From the NCBI RefSeq assembly GCF_900110115.1, contig NZ_FOCM01000001.1, positions 186,001 to 250,000 on the forward strand: a stretch of 64,000 nucleotides of DNA, given 5' to 3'. This stretch comes from Palleronia pelagia (GTDB lineage Bacteria > Pseudomonadota > Alphaproteobacteria > Rhodobacterales > Rhodobacteraceae). Shown piece after piece: positions 53,344-62,821 of this stretch. The position numbers and the translations under genes were made by a program. The notes under the pieces were generated by a model. The model had not been told where the DNA came from, ran no database searches, and saw only the letters and a list, made by a program, of their open reading frames with translations. Each line of letters opens with the position of its first letter. Positions within the stretch are counted from its first letter, which is position 1.

Positions 53344-54490
53344 GGATCACGACCTGGTTGTTTTGTACTTGTGCCACGGCCAGCGCCCGCTGGTTGGTGC
53401 CGTTGGGCAGCAGCCGGAAGATGCCGCTGGCCCCCGAGAAGCCCGAGCCTTGCGTCAGGGCCCTTGCGCTCAGCGCGTCGGACCGGCCCTGCGCCAGCAG
53501 TGCGCCCACCGCCTGCACGGCGTCATAGCCGAGACCCGCCAGTGGATGCGGCGCCGACCCATAGGCCGCCTGGTAGCGCGATTCGAACTGCGCCTGCACC
53601 GAACGGTCGGGCAGGGTGAACAGGCCGCCCTGCAGTCCCGGCAGCGACAGCGCCTGGGGTGCGGCATTCCAGCGGGTGAGACCGAGATACCGCGTCTCGG
53701 CCGGGTTCACGCCGTTTTCCGGCAGGGCTGTGACGACCAGCGGCAGGTCGCTGTCCACGTTGGCGGTCAGGAACACGGTGTCGGCGCCCGTCTGCTCGAT
53801 CGCGGTGGCGATGCGGGGGCCGGCCTGGGTGATGCCGTCCTGGCTCAGCGGGTAGGACTGCACGGTGGCCACGCTCATCCCGCCGCGCTGGGCGGCCGAG
53901 ACGATGGCGTCTCGCCCGGCCTGGCCGGCGGTGTCGGCGGCGTGCACCACCGCGAGGCTCGACCGGCCCTCCCGGCGGGCGTAGCTTACCAGCCGGTTGG
54001 CCACGCTGTCGAAGGTCTGGCCCAGGATGAAGATGTTGCCGCCCGCCACGGCGGTGTTGTTCGAGAAGGACAGCACGTTGATGTTGCGGTCCGCGACCAC
54101 CGGCACCATGGCGCTGGTCGACTGGGTGTATAGGGGCCCGAGGATGATCTGCGCGCCCGTGGCGATCGCCGCGTTGGCGGCGGCGGTGGCGCCCGCTGCG
54201 GTGCCCTGGGTGTCGTAGACCTCAAGGTCGATCTGCGCGCCCTGGACGTCGGCCACGGCCAGCCGCGCGGCGTTCTCCAGCGACCGGCCCACGACGCCGC
54301 CGCCGCCGCCCGCGCCCTTCGGCACCAGAAGCGCCACGCGCACCGGTTGCGACGTGTCCACGCGCGGCCCCGAGCTGCCACCGCCCGCGCCGATGGCGAC
54401 CGGTTCGCAGGCGGCAAGAAGGACGGCGGCGGCGCAGACCAGCGCGCCGCGGCCCACGGGCTTCAGCATGGCGCCGAGCGGTGCAAGCAT
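53303..54490 (-). CDS. LpoA-like penicillin-binding-protein activator lipoprotein
   Basis: A 395-aa lipoprotein with lipobox LLAACEPVAIG after a signal peptide, and a periplasmic-binding-protein-like fold (VRVALLVPKGAGGGGGVV, IILGPLYTQSTSAMVPVVA, RLVSYARREGRSSLAVVHA). This is the LpoA/YraM-type family that activates PBP1A in enterobacteria; the same role here is inference. Divergent from rsmI, as is common for this locus. Confidence 0.85.
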   Translation of the reverse strand: MLAPLGAMLKPVGRGALVCAAAVLLAACEPVAIGAGGGSSGPRVDTSQPVRVALLVPKGAGGGGGVVGRSLENAARLAVADVQGAQIDLEVYDTQGTAAGATAAANAAIATGAQIILGPLYTQSTSAMVPVVADRNINVLSFSNNTAVAGGNIFILGQTFDSVANRLVSYARREGRSSLAVVHAADTAGQAGRDAIVSAAQRGGMSVATVQSYPLSQDGITQAGPRIATAIEQTGADTVFLTANVDSDLPLVVTALPENGVNPAETRYLGLTRWNAAPQALSLPGLQGGLFTLPDRSVQAQFESRYQAAYGSAPHPLAGLGYDAVQAVGALLAQGRSDALSARALTQGSGFSGASGIFRLLPNGTNQRALAVAQVQNNQVVILDPAPKRFGGSGF

Positions 54491-54579
54491 GTTAGGGACC
54501 CCTTGGATTTTTCGAGGAAGCGACAGGATATGGCTCACGTTATGCGAGCGGGCTCGGGGTGTAAATCGAAGGATCGGCA

Positions 54580-55440
54580 ATGAGCGGCCTGCCTCCGGGC
54601 CCGCCGCCCGAGCCCGGCCTGCACCTGGTCGCGACCCCGATCGGCACGGCACGCGACATCACGCTGCGCGCGCTCGACACCCTGCGCGCGGCCGACCTGC
54701 TTTTGGCCGAGGACACGCGCACCCTGCGCAAGCTCATGGAAATCCACGGCATTCCCCTCGCGGGCCGGCCGCTCTGGTCCTACCACGACCACAACGGCGC
54801 GCGGGTGCGGCCGAAGGTGCTCGAGGCGCTGGCCGAGGGGCGGTCGGTGGCCTTCGCTTCGGACGCGGGCACGCCCATGGTGGCCGATCCCGGTTTCGAC
54901 CTGGCCCGCGCGGCGACCGAGGCCGGCCACAAGGTGACCGCCGTCCCGGGCCCCTCGGCGCCGCTGGTCGCGCTCAGCCTCGCCGGACTGCCCACCGACC
55001 GGTTTCTCTTCGCCGGCTTCCTGCCGCCCGCGCAGGGCGCGCGCGACACCGCCCTGCGCGAACTGGCCGGTGTGCCCGCGACGCTGGTGTTTTTCGAGAC
55101 GGCCAAGCGGTCTTTACCGATGCTTAATCATTGTGTCGCAATCTTGGGGGACCGGGACGCGGCAATCTGCCGGGAACTGACCAAGAAATTCGAAGAGGTG
55201 CGCCGCGGGCGGCTGTCCGACCTCATCGCCGGCTGCGAGGACGATCCGCTGCGCGGCGAAGTGGTGGTCGTCATCGACCGAGCGCGCGACACCGCGGATG
55301 CGGAGGATGTGGAAGACGCCATGCGCCGCGCGCTGGAAACCATGCGGGTGAAGGAGGCGGCCAACACCGTGGCCGAGGCCTTCGCCCTGAAAAAGCGCGA
55401 CGCCTACCAACTGGCGCTGCGGCTTTCGAACGAGGAGTGA
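54580..55440 (+). CDS. rsmI: 16S rRNA (cytidine-1402-2'-O)-methyltransferase RsmI
   Basis: A 286-aa SAM-dependent methyltransferase of the tetrapyrrole-methylase fold. Typical: [47 protein letters not shown] and [11 protein letters not shown]. Methylates C1402 in the decoding centre of 16S rRNA. Followed after 5 bases by yraN. Confidence 0.95.
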   Translation: MSGLPPGPPPEPGLHLVATPIGTARDITLRALDTLRAADLLLAEDTRTLRKLMEIHGIPLAGRPLWSYHDHNGARVRPKVLEALAEGRSVAFASDAGTPMVADPGFDLARAATEAGHKVTAVPGPSAPLVALSLAGLPTDRFLFAGFLPPAQGARDTALRELAGVPATLVFFETAKRSLPMLNHCVAILGDRDAAICRELTKKFEEVRRGRLSDLIAGCEDDPLRGEVVVVIDRARDTADAEDVEDAMRRALETMRVKEAANTVAEAFALKKRDAYQLALRLSNEE

Positions 55441-55445
55441 CGCCC

Positions 55446-55796
55446 ATGGACGGCGCGACAAATCACGCGGCGGGAATGGCGGCCGAAGGCCAGGTGGCCC
55501 GCCACTACGAGGATGCGGGCCTCAGCATCGCCAGCCGTCGCTGGCGCGGGCAGGGCGGCGAGATCGACCTGGTCTGCCGCGACGGCGACTCGGTCGTCTT
55601 CGTCGAGGTGAAGCGCGCCCGCGACCTGGCCCGCGCGGCGCATCGCGTCTCGCGCCGCCAGGTCGAGCGTCTGCTGACGGCGGCGGCCGAGTTTCTCGGC
55701 GGCGAGCCGCGGGGCGGCCTGACCGAAACGCGGTTCGACGTGGCGCTGGTGGACGGGCAGGGGCGCATCGAGATCCTCGAAAACGCCTTCATGTAA
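55446..55796 (+). CDS. YraN/UPF0102-family protein
   Basis: A 116-aa endonuclease-like protein with the PD-(D/E)XK-type core: [21 protein letters not shown], and R-Y-x-A-type N-terminal [19 protein letters not shown]. Function in bacteria is unclear. Directly follows rsmI, its usual partner. Confidence 0.92.
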   Translation: MDGATNHAAGMAAEGQVARHYEDAGLSIASRRWRGQGGEIDLVCRDGDSVVFVEVKRARDLARAAHRVSRRQVERLLTAAAEFLGGEPRGGLTETRFDVALVDGQGRIEILENAFM

Positions 55797-55867
55797 CCGC
55801 CGGGCACCATTGCCGCGGGCGGTGCCCTGCGCCATGTATCGGCGGACCCATGCAGGAGACCGCCATC

Positions 55868-56812
55868 ATGTCGCTTCGCGTTGCCATCCAGATGGATCCC
55901 ATCGCGCCCATCAATATCGACGCCGACAGTACCTTCCGCATCGCGGAAGAGGCGCAGGCCCGCGGCCACAGCCTGTTCTACTACACGCCCGACAGGCTCA
56001 GCTGGCGCGACGGCCGCGTGATCGCGCGCGGCGCCGACCTGACCGTCCGGCGCGAGCGGGGCGATCATTTTTCCCTGGGCGAGATGCGCGACCAGGACCT
56101 CTCCGAGATGGACGTGGTCTGGCTGCGGCAAGATCCGCCCTTCGACATGGGCTATATCACCTCGACCCACATCCTCGACCTGCTGCCCGACAGCACGCTT
56201 GTGGTGAACGACCCAAGCTGGGTGCGCAACTGGCCCGAGAAGCTGCTGGTTCTGCAATTCCCCGAGCTGATCCCGTCGACCACCATCGCCTGGGATCTCG
56301 AGGTCCTGCGCGAATTCAAGGCCCGCCACGGCGACATCATCGTCAAGCCGCTCTACGGCAATGGCGGTGCCGGGGTGTTCCGCCTGCGCCGCGACGACGG
56401 CAACCTCGACTCCCTGCACGAGCTCTTTCGCGGCATGAACAACGAGCCGCTGATCGCGCAGCAATTCCTTCCCGACGTCTCGGCGGGCGACAAGCGCGTG
56501 ATCCTCGTCGACGGCGACCCCGTGGGTGCTATCAACCGCGTCCCGGCCGAGGGGCAGACCCGATCGAACATGCATGTGGGCGGCCGCCCCGAGAAGATCG
56601 ACCTCACCGACCGCGACCGCGAGATCTGCGCCGCCATCGGCCCGCTTTTGCGCGAGAAGGGCCAGATCTTCGTCGGCATCGACGTGATCGGCCCCTACCT
56701 GACCGAGATCAACCTGACCTCGCCCACCGGTCTGCAGGAGATGGAGCGCTTCAACGGCGACAACGTCACCGCCCGGATCTGGGAGGCGATCGAAAGCCGC
56801 AAGGCCGGCTGA
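55868..56812 (+). CDS. gshB: Glutathione synthetase
   Basis: A 314-aa ATP-grasp enzyme that joins glycine to gamma-glutamylcysteine. Visible: [20 protein letters not shown] at the N-terminus, [18 protein letters not shown] (ATP loop), [16 protein letters not shown] and [19 protein letters not shown]. Start at 55868 because the earlier ATG contains the AGGAG ribosome site. Ends in a strong terminator shared with gcrA. Confidence 0.95.
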   Translation: MSLRVAIQMDPIAPINIDADSTFRIAEEAQARGHSLFYYTPDRLSWRDGRVIARGADLTVRRERGDHFSLGEMRDQDLSEMDVVWLRQDPPFDMGYITSTHILDLLPDSTLVVNDPSWVRNWPEKLLVLQFPELIPSTTIAWDLEVLREFKARHGDIIVKPLYGNGGAGVFRLRRDDGNLDSLHELFRGMNNEPLIAQQFLPDVSAGDKRVILVDGDPVGAINRVPAEGQTRSNMHVGGRPEKIDLTDRDREICAAIGPLLREKGQIFVGIDVIGPYLTEINLTSPTGLQEMERFNGDNVTARIWEAIESRKAG

Positions 56813-56837
56813 GTCCCCTTCGCGCAGGACATGAAAA

Positions 56838-56872
56838 AGGCCCGGCAACATCTTGCCGGGCCTCTGTTTTCT
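56838..56872. terminator. Bidirectional terminator between gshB and gcrA
   Basis: An 11-bp stem (AGGCCCGGCAA with TTGCCGGGCCT) and a 4-base loop, preceded by an A-run and followed by CTGTTTTCTT, between convergent genes. Confidence 0.9.
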
Positions 56873-56889
56873 TGCGACTGCCGGGTGCG

Positions 56890-57447
56890 TTACCGCTTGC
56901 GGTCCCGCCGCGACGACATGGGCTGGAACGCCACGCCCACATGCGCCTCGCAATAGGGCTTGCCCGACTGGACCGGCAGGCCGCAGAACCAGAAATTCGT
57001 CGTCGCCGGATCGCCCACGGGCCATTTGCAGGTCCGCTCGGTCAGCTCCATCAGGCTGATCTTCTTGGCGTTCTTCTCGACCTCGCGCACCGAGGCAAGC
57101 GCCTCGGGCGAGATCTCGTTGGCCGAGGGTTGCGGCGGCAGCGGCTGACCGGCGGGGATGATCGCGCGGCGGTTCGTGGCCGGCGGGCTGGCCGACTGGG
57201 TCGACGGCCCTTCCTCGGCCTCCGCCGGCTCGGGCGCGGCGGTGGCGGCCGCGGGTTCGGGCGCCGCCTCGGCCTCGGCTTCGGGCTTGTCGGCGCCGGG
57301 TCCGCGGTTCGACAGCCCCAGCCGGTGCACCTTGCCGATCACCGCGTTGCGGGTCACGCCGCCCAGCTCTTTCGCGATCTGGCTGGCGGACTGGCCTTCG
57401 GTCCACATCTTCTTGAGCGTCTCAACGCGTTCGTCGGTCCAGGACAT
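56890..57447 (-). CDS. gcrA: GcrA cell-cycle regulator
   Basis: A 185-aa GcrA: N-terminal helix-turn-helix (SWTDERVETLKKMWTEGQSA, ITRNAVIGKVHRLGLSNRG-type region), a long Pro/Ala/Glu linker (about 55-110), and a C-terminal RNA polymerase-binding domain with RTCKWPVGDP and FCGLPVQSGKPYCEAH, the Cys/His region. It activates genes at CcrM-methylated GANTC sites in alphaproteobacteria. Confidence 0.95.
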   Translation of the reverse strand: MSWTDERVETLKKMWTEGQSASQIAKELGGVTRNAVIGKVHRLGLSNRGPGADKPEAEAEAAPEPAAATAAPEPAEAEEGPSTQSASPPATNRRAIIPAGQPLPPQPSANEISPEALASVREVEKNAKKISLMELTERTCKWPVGDPATTNFWFCGLPVQSGKPYCEAHVGVAFQPMSSRRDRKR

Positions 57448-57577
57448 GGGCTTCCTTCAAAGCAAAACAAAGGCGGGCGCCGGTTGCGCATCCGCCTTGA
57501 GATTTCTCGCACGCCCCTATTCTAATCACCGCGCGCCCGGTTACAAGCGGCGCCACCGAGACAGCAGGGGACAGGTC

Positions 57578-58381
57578 ATGGCGAATATCGACGAAATGGG
57601 CGTGCGCCGCTTCGGGCGCTGGAACCGCACGGGCATGTTCACCCTGGCCGAGCGGGAATGCCGCCGCTTCATGGCGATCTGGAGCCAGACGGTCATGGGC
57701 CCGCTGATCAACGCGGGCCTGCTGCTGGCGGTCTTCGCCATCGCCATCGGCCCCGCGCGGGGACAGATCATGGGCGTGGATTACGTGATGTTCATCGCGC
57801 CGGGGCTGCTGATGATGACGGTGATCCAGAACAGCTTCGCCAATACCTCGTCCTCGATCCTCGCCGCCAAGGTCCAGGGCAACATTGTCGACACGCTGAT
57901 GCCGCCGCTCTCGCCGCTGGAGCTTCTGTTCGGCTACCTCGCCGGCGGTCTCGCCCGCGGCGCGCTGGTGGGTCTCGTCATCGGCGCGGTGATGATCGTG
58001 GTGCTGGGCACGGGGCTCGCCCACCCGCTGTGGTTCCTGACCTTCCTGCTCCTGGGCGGGCTGATGATGGGCGCGCTCGGGATCCTGGGCGGGATCGTGG
58101 CCAACAAGTTCGACCAGATGTCGGCCATCACCAACTTCATCATCACGCCGCTCAGCTTCCTGTCGGGCACGTTCTATTCCATCGACGACCTGCCGCCCGC
58201 GCTGACCACCGCGGCGCATTTCGACCCGTTCTTCTACCTCATCGACGGGGCGCGCTACGGTACGCTGGGGGTGTCGGATTCCTCGCCCTGGCTGGGGCTC
58301 GCGGTCTGCGCGGGCGTCACGGCGGCGCTGTGCCTGCTGGCACTGCGGTGGTTCCAGAAGGGCTATCGCCTGAAATCCTGA
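57578..58381 (+). CDS. ABC-2 type transporter permease
   Basis: A 267-aa membrane protein of the ABC-2 family (six helices): FIAPGLLMMTVIQNSFANTS, NIVDTLMPPLSPLELLFGY, and FIITPLSFLSGTFYSIDDLP near the C-terminus, the typical signature. An ATPase partner is not adjacent. The ATG at 57578 follows CAGGGGACAG. It lies immediately upstream of argD on the same strand. Confidence 0.87.
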   Translation: MANIDEMGVRRFGRWNRTGMFTLAERECRRFMAIWSQTVMGPLINAGLLLAVFAIAIGPARGQIMGVDYVMFIAPGLLMMTVIQNSFANTSSSILAAKVQGNIVDTLMPPLSPLELLFGYLAGGLARGALVGLVIGAVMIVVLGTGLAHPLWFLTFLLLGGLMMGALGILGGIVANKFDQMSAITNFIITPLSFLSGTFYSIDDLPPALTTAAHFDPFFYLIDGARYGTLGVSDSSPWLGLAVCAGVTAALCLLALRWFQKGYRLKS

Positions 58382-58427
58382 ACGCCGCCACTGGACAGGC
58401 GCGCCGCGTCCGGGCTATGCCCCGCCC

Positions 58428-58469
58428 ATGGACCTGACGCGCCTCTCCTTGCGACGACGCACCCGCTGA
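58428..58469 (+). CDS. Possible arginine-rich leader peptide of argD
   Basis: A 13-codon frame, MDLTRLSLRRRTR then stop, with five Arg codons, three in a row, about 100 bases upstream of argD. The bases TCCTTGCG (58446-58453), just before the triple Arg codons, are the exact complement of CGCAAGGA (58551-58558), which includes the argD ribosome site. Ribosome stalling at Arg codons would free that site. No clear ribosome site precedes this frame, and a TTGACA at 58507 may be an internal promoter, so confidence is low. Confidence 0.28.
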   Translation: MDLTRLSLRRRTR

Positions 58470-58550
58470 CACCGGCCCAAGCCGCCGGGCCCGCGCGCAC
58501 GCGCGATTGACAGCCCATCCTCCCTTTGCCACCAATCGGGCCTCGCGCCC

Positions 58551-58558
58551 CGCAAGGA
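58551..58558 (+). promoter_or_regulatory. argD ribosome-binding site, complementary to the micro-ORF
   Basis: CGCAAGGA contains the AAGGA site eight bases before the argD ATG at 58566. It can pair over 8 bp with 58446-58453 in the upstream Arg-rich frame. Confidence 0.4.
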
Positions 58559-58565
58559 CACGTCC

Positions 58566-59735
58566 ATGATCCCGTCTATCCTGCCCACCTACAATCGGGC
58601 CCCCTTCGCCTTCGCCAAGGGCGAGAACGCCTGGCTCACCACCGAAGACGGCGCGCGCGTGCTGGATTTCGGCGCCGGCATCGCCGTGAACGCGCTGGGC
58701 CACGCCAACCCCGATCTCGTCGCCGCGCTGACCGACCAGGCGCAGCGGCTCTGGCACGTCTCGAACCTCTACCAGGTGCCGCAGCAGCAGCGGCTGGCCG
58801 ACCTGCTGGTCGCCCACACCTTCGCCGACACGGTCTTCTTCACCAATTCCGGGACCGAGTCCTGCGAGCTGGCCGTGAAGATGGCGCGCAAGTACTGGTT
58901 CGACAAAGGCACGCCGCGCAGCACAATCGTGACCTTCACCGGCAGCTTCCACGGCCGCTCTTCGGCGGGCATCGCCGCGGCCGGGTCGGAAAAGATGACG
59001 CGCGGCTTCGGCCCGCTGCTGCCGGGTTTCACCAATCTCGCATGGGGCGACCACGACGCGCTCGAGGCGACGCTCGACGACAGCATCGCCGCCGTCCTGA
59101 TCGAGCCGGTGCAGGGCGAGGGCGGCATCCGCCCGCTGCCCGATCAGTGTCTCAAGGGCCTGCGCGAGGCCTGCGACCGCCACGGCATCCTGCTGATCGC
59201 GGACGAGGTGCAGTGCGGCATGGGCCGGACGGGCAAGCTCTTCGCCCATGAATGGGCCGGCGTCGCGCCGGATATAATGATGGTCGCCAAGGGCATCGGC
59301 GGCGGCTTCCCGCTGGGCGCGGTGCTCGCGACCGAGGATGCCGCCTCGGGCATGACGGCGGGCACCCATGGCTCGACCTATGGCGGCAACCCGCTGGCCT
59401 GCGCGGTGGGCGCGCGGGTTATGGAGATCATGACCGCGGACGGGTTCCTCGACGACGTGAACCGCAAGGCCGCGCGCCTGCGCCAGGGGCTCGAGGGGCT
59501 CATCGCCGCGCATCCGGGCGTTTTCGATCACGTGCGGGGGCAGGGCCTGATGCTGGGCCTGAAATGCAAGGTTCCGGCGGTCGAGCTGGTCAAGGCCGGC
59601 TACGCGCAGCACATCCTCACGGTGCCCGCCGCCGACGAGGTCGTGCGCCTGCTGCCGCCGCTCACCATCACCGACGACGACCTGACCGAGGGGCTCGCCC
59701 GGCTCGACGCCGCCGCGGCGTCGCTCGCGCCGTGA
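58566..59735 (+). CDS. argD: Acetylornithine aminotransferase
   Basis: A 389-aa PLP class III aminotransferase of arginine synthesis, possibly also acting on succinyldiaminopimelate. PLP Lys in MVAKGIGGGFPLGAVLA; other marks FTNSGTESCELAVKMARKYW, SFHGRSSAGIAAAG and ADEVQCGMGRTGKLF. Followed by argF after about 110 bases. Confidence 0.94.
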   Translation: MIPSILPTYNRAPFAFAKGENAWLTTEDGARVLDFGAGIAVNALGHANPDLVAALTDQAQRLWHVSNLYQVPQQQRLADLLVAHTFADTVFFTNSGTESCELAVKMARKYWFDKGTPRSTIVTFTGSFHGRSSAGIAAAGSEKMTRGFGPLLPGFTNLAWGDHDALEATLDDSIAAVLIEPVQGEGGIRPLPDQCLKGLREACDRHGILLIADEVQCGMGRTGKLFAHEWAGVAPDIMMVAKGIGGGFPLGAVLATEDAASGMTAGTHGSTYGGNPLACAVGARVMEIMTADGFLDDVNRKAARLRQGLEGLIAAHPGVFDHVRGQGLMLGLKCKVPAVELVKAGYAQHILTVPAADEVVRLLPPLTITDDDLTEGLARLDAAAASLAP

Positions 59736-59737
59736 TC

Positions 59738-59759
59738 TTCATCTTTCCATAAATACCTC
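59738..59759. repeat. GAGTATTT-type degenerate motif after argD
   Basis: TTCATCTTTCC then ATAAATACCTC: on the minus strand this reads GAGGTATTTAT then GGAAAGATGAA, similar to the outer arm (GAGTATTT) of the elements at 37736 and 45797. It sits at the 3' end of argD. May mark a common 3'-end signal in this genome; degenerate. Confidence 0.35.
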
Positions 59760-59849
59760 TGCGGGGGCGTCCCTCTATGCGCCATGGGTGCGAACATGAT
59801 GGACCACGGGTGCAAAACCCACAGCCCCCCGCCAGCAAAGGGCGATCCG

Positions 59850-60755
59850 ATGCCGCATTTCCTCGATATCCATAAAACCGACAAGTCCGACCTGCGGGCC
59901 ATCGTCGACCACGCCCGCGCCATGAAGCAAAGCCGCGACGGCCAGCCGAAAGGGCAGCCCGACGCCGACCAGCCGCTGAAGAACCGCATGGTGGCGCTGA
60001 TCTTCGAAAAGCCGTCCACGCGGACGCGGGTCAGCTTCGACGTGGGCGTGCGGCAGATGGGCGGGCAGACCATGGTGCTTTCGGGGGCCGACATGCAGCT
60101 GGGCCATGGCGAGACCATCGCCGACACCGCCCGGGTCATGTCGCGCTACGTGGATCTCATCATGATCCGCACCTTCGAGGAGGCGACGCTGCTGGAAATG
60201 GCCGAACACGCCACGGTGCCGGTCATCAACGGGCTGACCAACCGCACCCATCCCTGCCAGATCATGGCCGACGTGATGACCTACGAGGAACATCGCGGCC
60301 CCATCGCCGGGCGCAAGGTGGTGTGGTCGGGCGACGGCAACAACGTCTTCGCCAGCTTCGCCCACGCCGCGCGGCAGTTCGATTTCGACCTGACCTTCAC
60401 CGGCCCCGAGCCGCTGGACCCCGAACGCGCGTGGGACGGGATGTACGTGACCGAGCGGGACCCCCACAAGGCGGTCGAGGGCGCGGACCTCGTCGTCACC
60501 GACACCTGGGTGTCCATGCATGACCCGCAATCGGCCCGCGAGCGGCGCCACAACCAGCTGCGCGGCTACCAGGTGAACGCCGCGCTGATGGCCAGGGCCA
60601 AGCCCGACGCGCTGTTCATGCACTGCCTGCCGGCCCACCGTGACGACGAGGCCACGTCCGAGGTCATGGACGGCCCCCATTCGGTGATCTTCGACGAGGC
60701 CGAGAACCGTCTGCACGCGCAGAAGGCCATCATGCGCCACTGCCTGGGCGTCTAG
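59850..60755 (+). CDS. argF: Ornithine carbamoyltransferase
   Basis: A 301-aa enzyme making citrulline from ornithine and carbamoyl phosphate. Carbamoyl-phosphate motif [20 protein letters not shown], ornithine/HCLPAH region [13 protein letters not shown] and DTWVSMHD. The ATG at 59850 is the family N-terminus ([14 protein letters not shown]). Confidence 0.95.
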   Translation: MPHFLDIHKTDKSDLRAIVDHARAMKQSRDGQPKGQPDADQPLKNRMVALIFEKPSTRTRVSFDVGVRQMGGQTMVLSGADMQLGHGETIADTARVMSRYVDLIMIRTFEEATLLEMAEHATVPVINGLTNRTHPCQIMADVMTYEEHRGPIAGRKVVWSGDGNNVFASFAHAARQFDFDLTFTGPEPLDPERAWDGMYVTERDPHKAVEGADLVVTDTWVSMHDPQSARERRHNQLRGYQVNAALMARAKPDALFMHCLPAHRDDEATSEVMDGPHSVIFDEAENRLHAQKAIMRHCLGV

Positions 60756-60779
60756 GCCCTTCGCACGGGCCGACAGCAA

Positions 60780-60812
60780 AACGCCCCCGCGCGGCGCTCG
60801 CAAGGGGGCGTT
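60780..60812. terminator. Terminator between argF and the BCCT gene
   Basis: A 9-bp stem (AACGCCCCC, 60780-60788, with GGGGGCGTT, 60804-60812) with a 15-base GC-rich loop between convergent genes; A-run before and T-rich after. Confidence 0.7.
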
Positions 60813-60857
60813 CTCCCATCCGGTGATCCGGTCGGCGGTCGACAGTCGGCGCCCGCC

Positions 60858-62510
60858 TCATTCGGCAGGCGCGCGCTCGCCTTTCATCGAAGGTTCGGCC
60901 TTGCCGATGTCGTCCAGCTCGGCGGAATGGGGCTGGTCTGGCATGTTGTGATCGGCCTCGCGGTCGTTGCGATAGCGCTGCTTGTGGCGATGCACCATCA
61001 GGCTGTCCCATCGCAGCGCCCGCCACAGCCCCACCGCGACGATCGCGATCACCACGGCGAAGGGGAACCCCGCGATGACGGCCGCCGCCTGCAACGCGTC
61101 GAGCCCGCCCATGACCAGCAGCACCGACGCCACCGCGCCCTCGCTCACGGCCCAGAACACACGCTGGATCTTGGGCGGGTCGGGATCCCCGCCCGCCGTC
61201 AGCATGTCGATCACGAAGGACCCCGAGTCCGACGAGGTGACGAACCACAGCACGATCAGCACCACCGCGAAGACCGACATGAAGCCCGAGAACGGGAAGA
61301 ACGTCAGCAGCTCGAACATGGTCTGCGCGTAGTTCTCCTGCGTGGCCTCGACCAGCCGTGTCTCGCCCGCCAGCGACATGCGGATCGCCGTGCCGCCGAA
61401 GGCGGTGAACCAGAAGAACATGATCGAGCAGGGGATCAGCATGATGCCCAGCAGGAATTCGCGGATCGTCCGGCCGCGGCTGATCCGCGCGATGAACACC
61501 CCCACGAAGGGGGCCCAGCTGACCCACCACGCCCAATAGAAGATCGTCCAGCTGTTCTGCCAGGTTCCATCGCCCCAGCCCTCGGCCCAGGTGCCCAGGT
61601 CGATCAGCGAATTCACGTAGTTGCCGTAGTTCTCGACGAAGCTGTCGAAGATGAATAGCGTCGGCCCCACCACCACCATGAAGGCCAGCATCAGGAAGCT
61701 CAGGAAGATGTTCAGGTTCGACAGCCGCTTGATCCCGCCATCCAGCCCCGCCAGCACCGATGCCGTCGCCGCCGCGGTGATGAAGGTAATGATGATGACC
61801 TGCACGAAGGCGGATTCGGGCAGGCCGAAGACCCGCTCCAGCCCCGAATTGATCTGGATCGCGCCAAGGCCCAGCGACGTGACGATCCCGAACATGGTGC
61901 CGAACACCGCCAAGACATCCACGAGATCGCCCCAGCGGCCGTAGATGCGCTCGCCCAGCAACGGGTAAAGCGACGACCGGATCGTCAGGGGCAGCCCCTG
62001 ACGATAGTGGAAATAGGCCAGCGCCAGCGCGATGACGGCATAGATCGCCCAGGCGTGAAAGCCCCAGTGCATGAAGCTCAGGGTCATGGCCTGCTTGGCG
62101 CTTTCCACCGTCTCGGCCTCGCCCATGGGCGGCGAGAAGTAGTGGAACATGGGCTCGGCCACGCCCCAGTAGATCAGGCCGATGCCGATCCCGGCCGAGA
62201 ACAGCATCGCCGTCCACGACAGCAGCCCGTATTCCGGCGCCTCGTCCATCTTGCCCAGCCGGATGTCACCGAAGGGCCCCAGCGCCAGAAAGATCACGAA
62301 GATCAGCAGCAGGTTGACCTCGATGATCAGCAGCCATCCCAGGTTGCTTGCCAGCACCGTCTGCGCGCCGGTGAAGATCGACTTCGCAAGGTCGTTGAAC
62401 AGGGCGCCGAAGACGATGAAACCCAGGATCAGGACGGCCGAGGCCACGAAGACCGACCGGTTCACCCTCGGGAAGATCCAAAGCGAGTCCTGCTTGATCC
62501 TGCTGTCCAT
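60858..62510 (-). CDS. BCCT-family betaine/choline/carnitine transporter
   Basis: A 550-aa sodium- or proton-coupled transporter with 12 expected helices. Signature FYWAWWVSWAPFVGVFIARI and SRGRTIREFLLG, and the substrate-box Trp and Met region MHWGFHAWAIYAVIALALAY. The cytoplasmic C-terminus is short and charged. Likely substrate is glycine betaine or a related quaternary amine for osmoprotection. ATG at 62510 with GGAGG site; upstream frame unsupported. Confidence 0.92.
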   Translation of the reverse strand: MDSRIKQDSLWIFPRVNRSVFVASAVLILGFIVFGALFNDLAKSIFTGAQTVLASNLGWLLIIEVNLLLIFVIFLALGPFGDIRLGKMDEAPEYGLLSWTAMLFSAGIGIGLIYWGVAEPMFHYFSPPMGEAETVESAKQAMTLSFMHWGFHAWAIYAVIALALAYFHYRQGLPLTIRSSLYPLLGERIYGRWGDLVDVLAVFGTMFGIVTSLGLGAIQINSGLERVFGLPESAFVQVIIITFITAAATASVLAGLDGGIKRLSNLNIFLSFLMLAFMVVVGPTLFIFDSFVENYGNYVNSLIDLGTWAEGWGDGTWQNSWTIFYWAWWVSWAPFVGVFIARISRGRTIREFLLGIMLIPCSIMFFWFTAFGGTAIRMSLAGETRLVEATQENYAQTMFELLTFFPFSGFMSVFAVVLIVLWFVTSSDSGSFVIDMLTAGGDPDPPKIQRVFWAVSEGAVASVLLVMGGLDALQAAAVIAGFPFAVVIAIVAVGLWRALRWDSLMVHRHKQRYRNDREADHNMPDQPHSAELDDIGKAEPSMKGERAPAE

Positions 62511-62592
62511 CCGCCGTCCTCCGTGGCAACCGGGGGGTGTCCCCATCGGTCCTTGACCGGGGGGCCGCCAGGAGGTTCACCGGAATCGTGAA

Positions 62593-62811
62593 TTACTGTC
62601 CGGCGTCGTGTTTCAGCTCGGCCAGCAGGGCCCGTGCCCGCGCTTCGGCGCGCCGCACGCGCACCGCGGTCAGGTAGGCCTCTTCCATGGTGGTCGAAGA
62701 TGCGCCGATCGCTTCGGCCACGCGGTCGATCGCGGTCTCGTCGCCGGTCGTCTCGGCCACGTGCAGGGCCTCCTGCGCCAGCTTGTCGGCCAGGTCTTCC
62801 AACAGGCTCAT
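62593..62811 (-). CDS. Small helical protein, 72 aa, unknown function
   Basis: A 72-aa all-helical acidic/basic protein: SLLEDLADKLAQEALHVAET, then AEAIGASSTTMEEAYLTAVR and a basic RRAEARARALLAELKHD. No signal or membrane segment. 10 bases after the hrpB stop on the same strand, so likely co-transcribed. Not recognised. Confidence 0.65.
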   Translation of the reverse strand: MSLLEDLADKLAQEALHVAETTGDETAIDRVAEAIGASSTTMEEAYLTAVRVRRAEARARALLAELKHDAGQ

Positions 62812-62821
62812 GGTGTCTCCT

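Noticed and set aside
50725-53619. A 964-codon open frame on the plus strand
   Set aside because: Antisense to glnD, whose domains are all recognisable.
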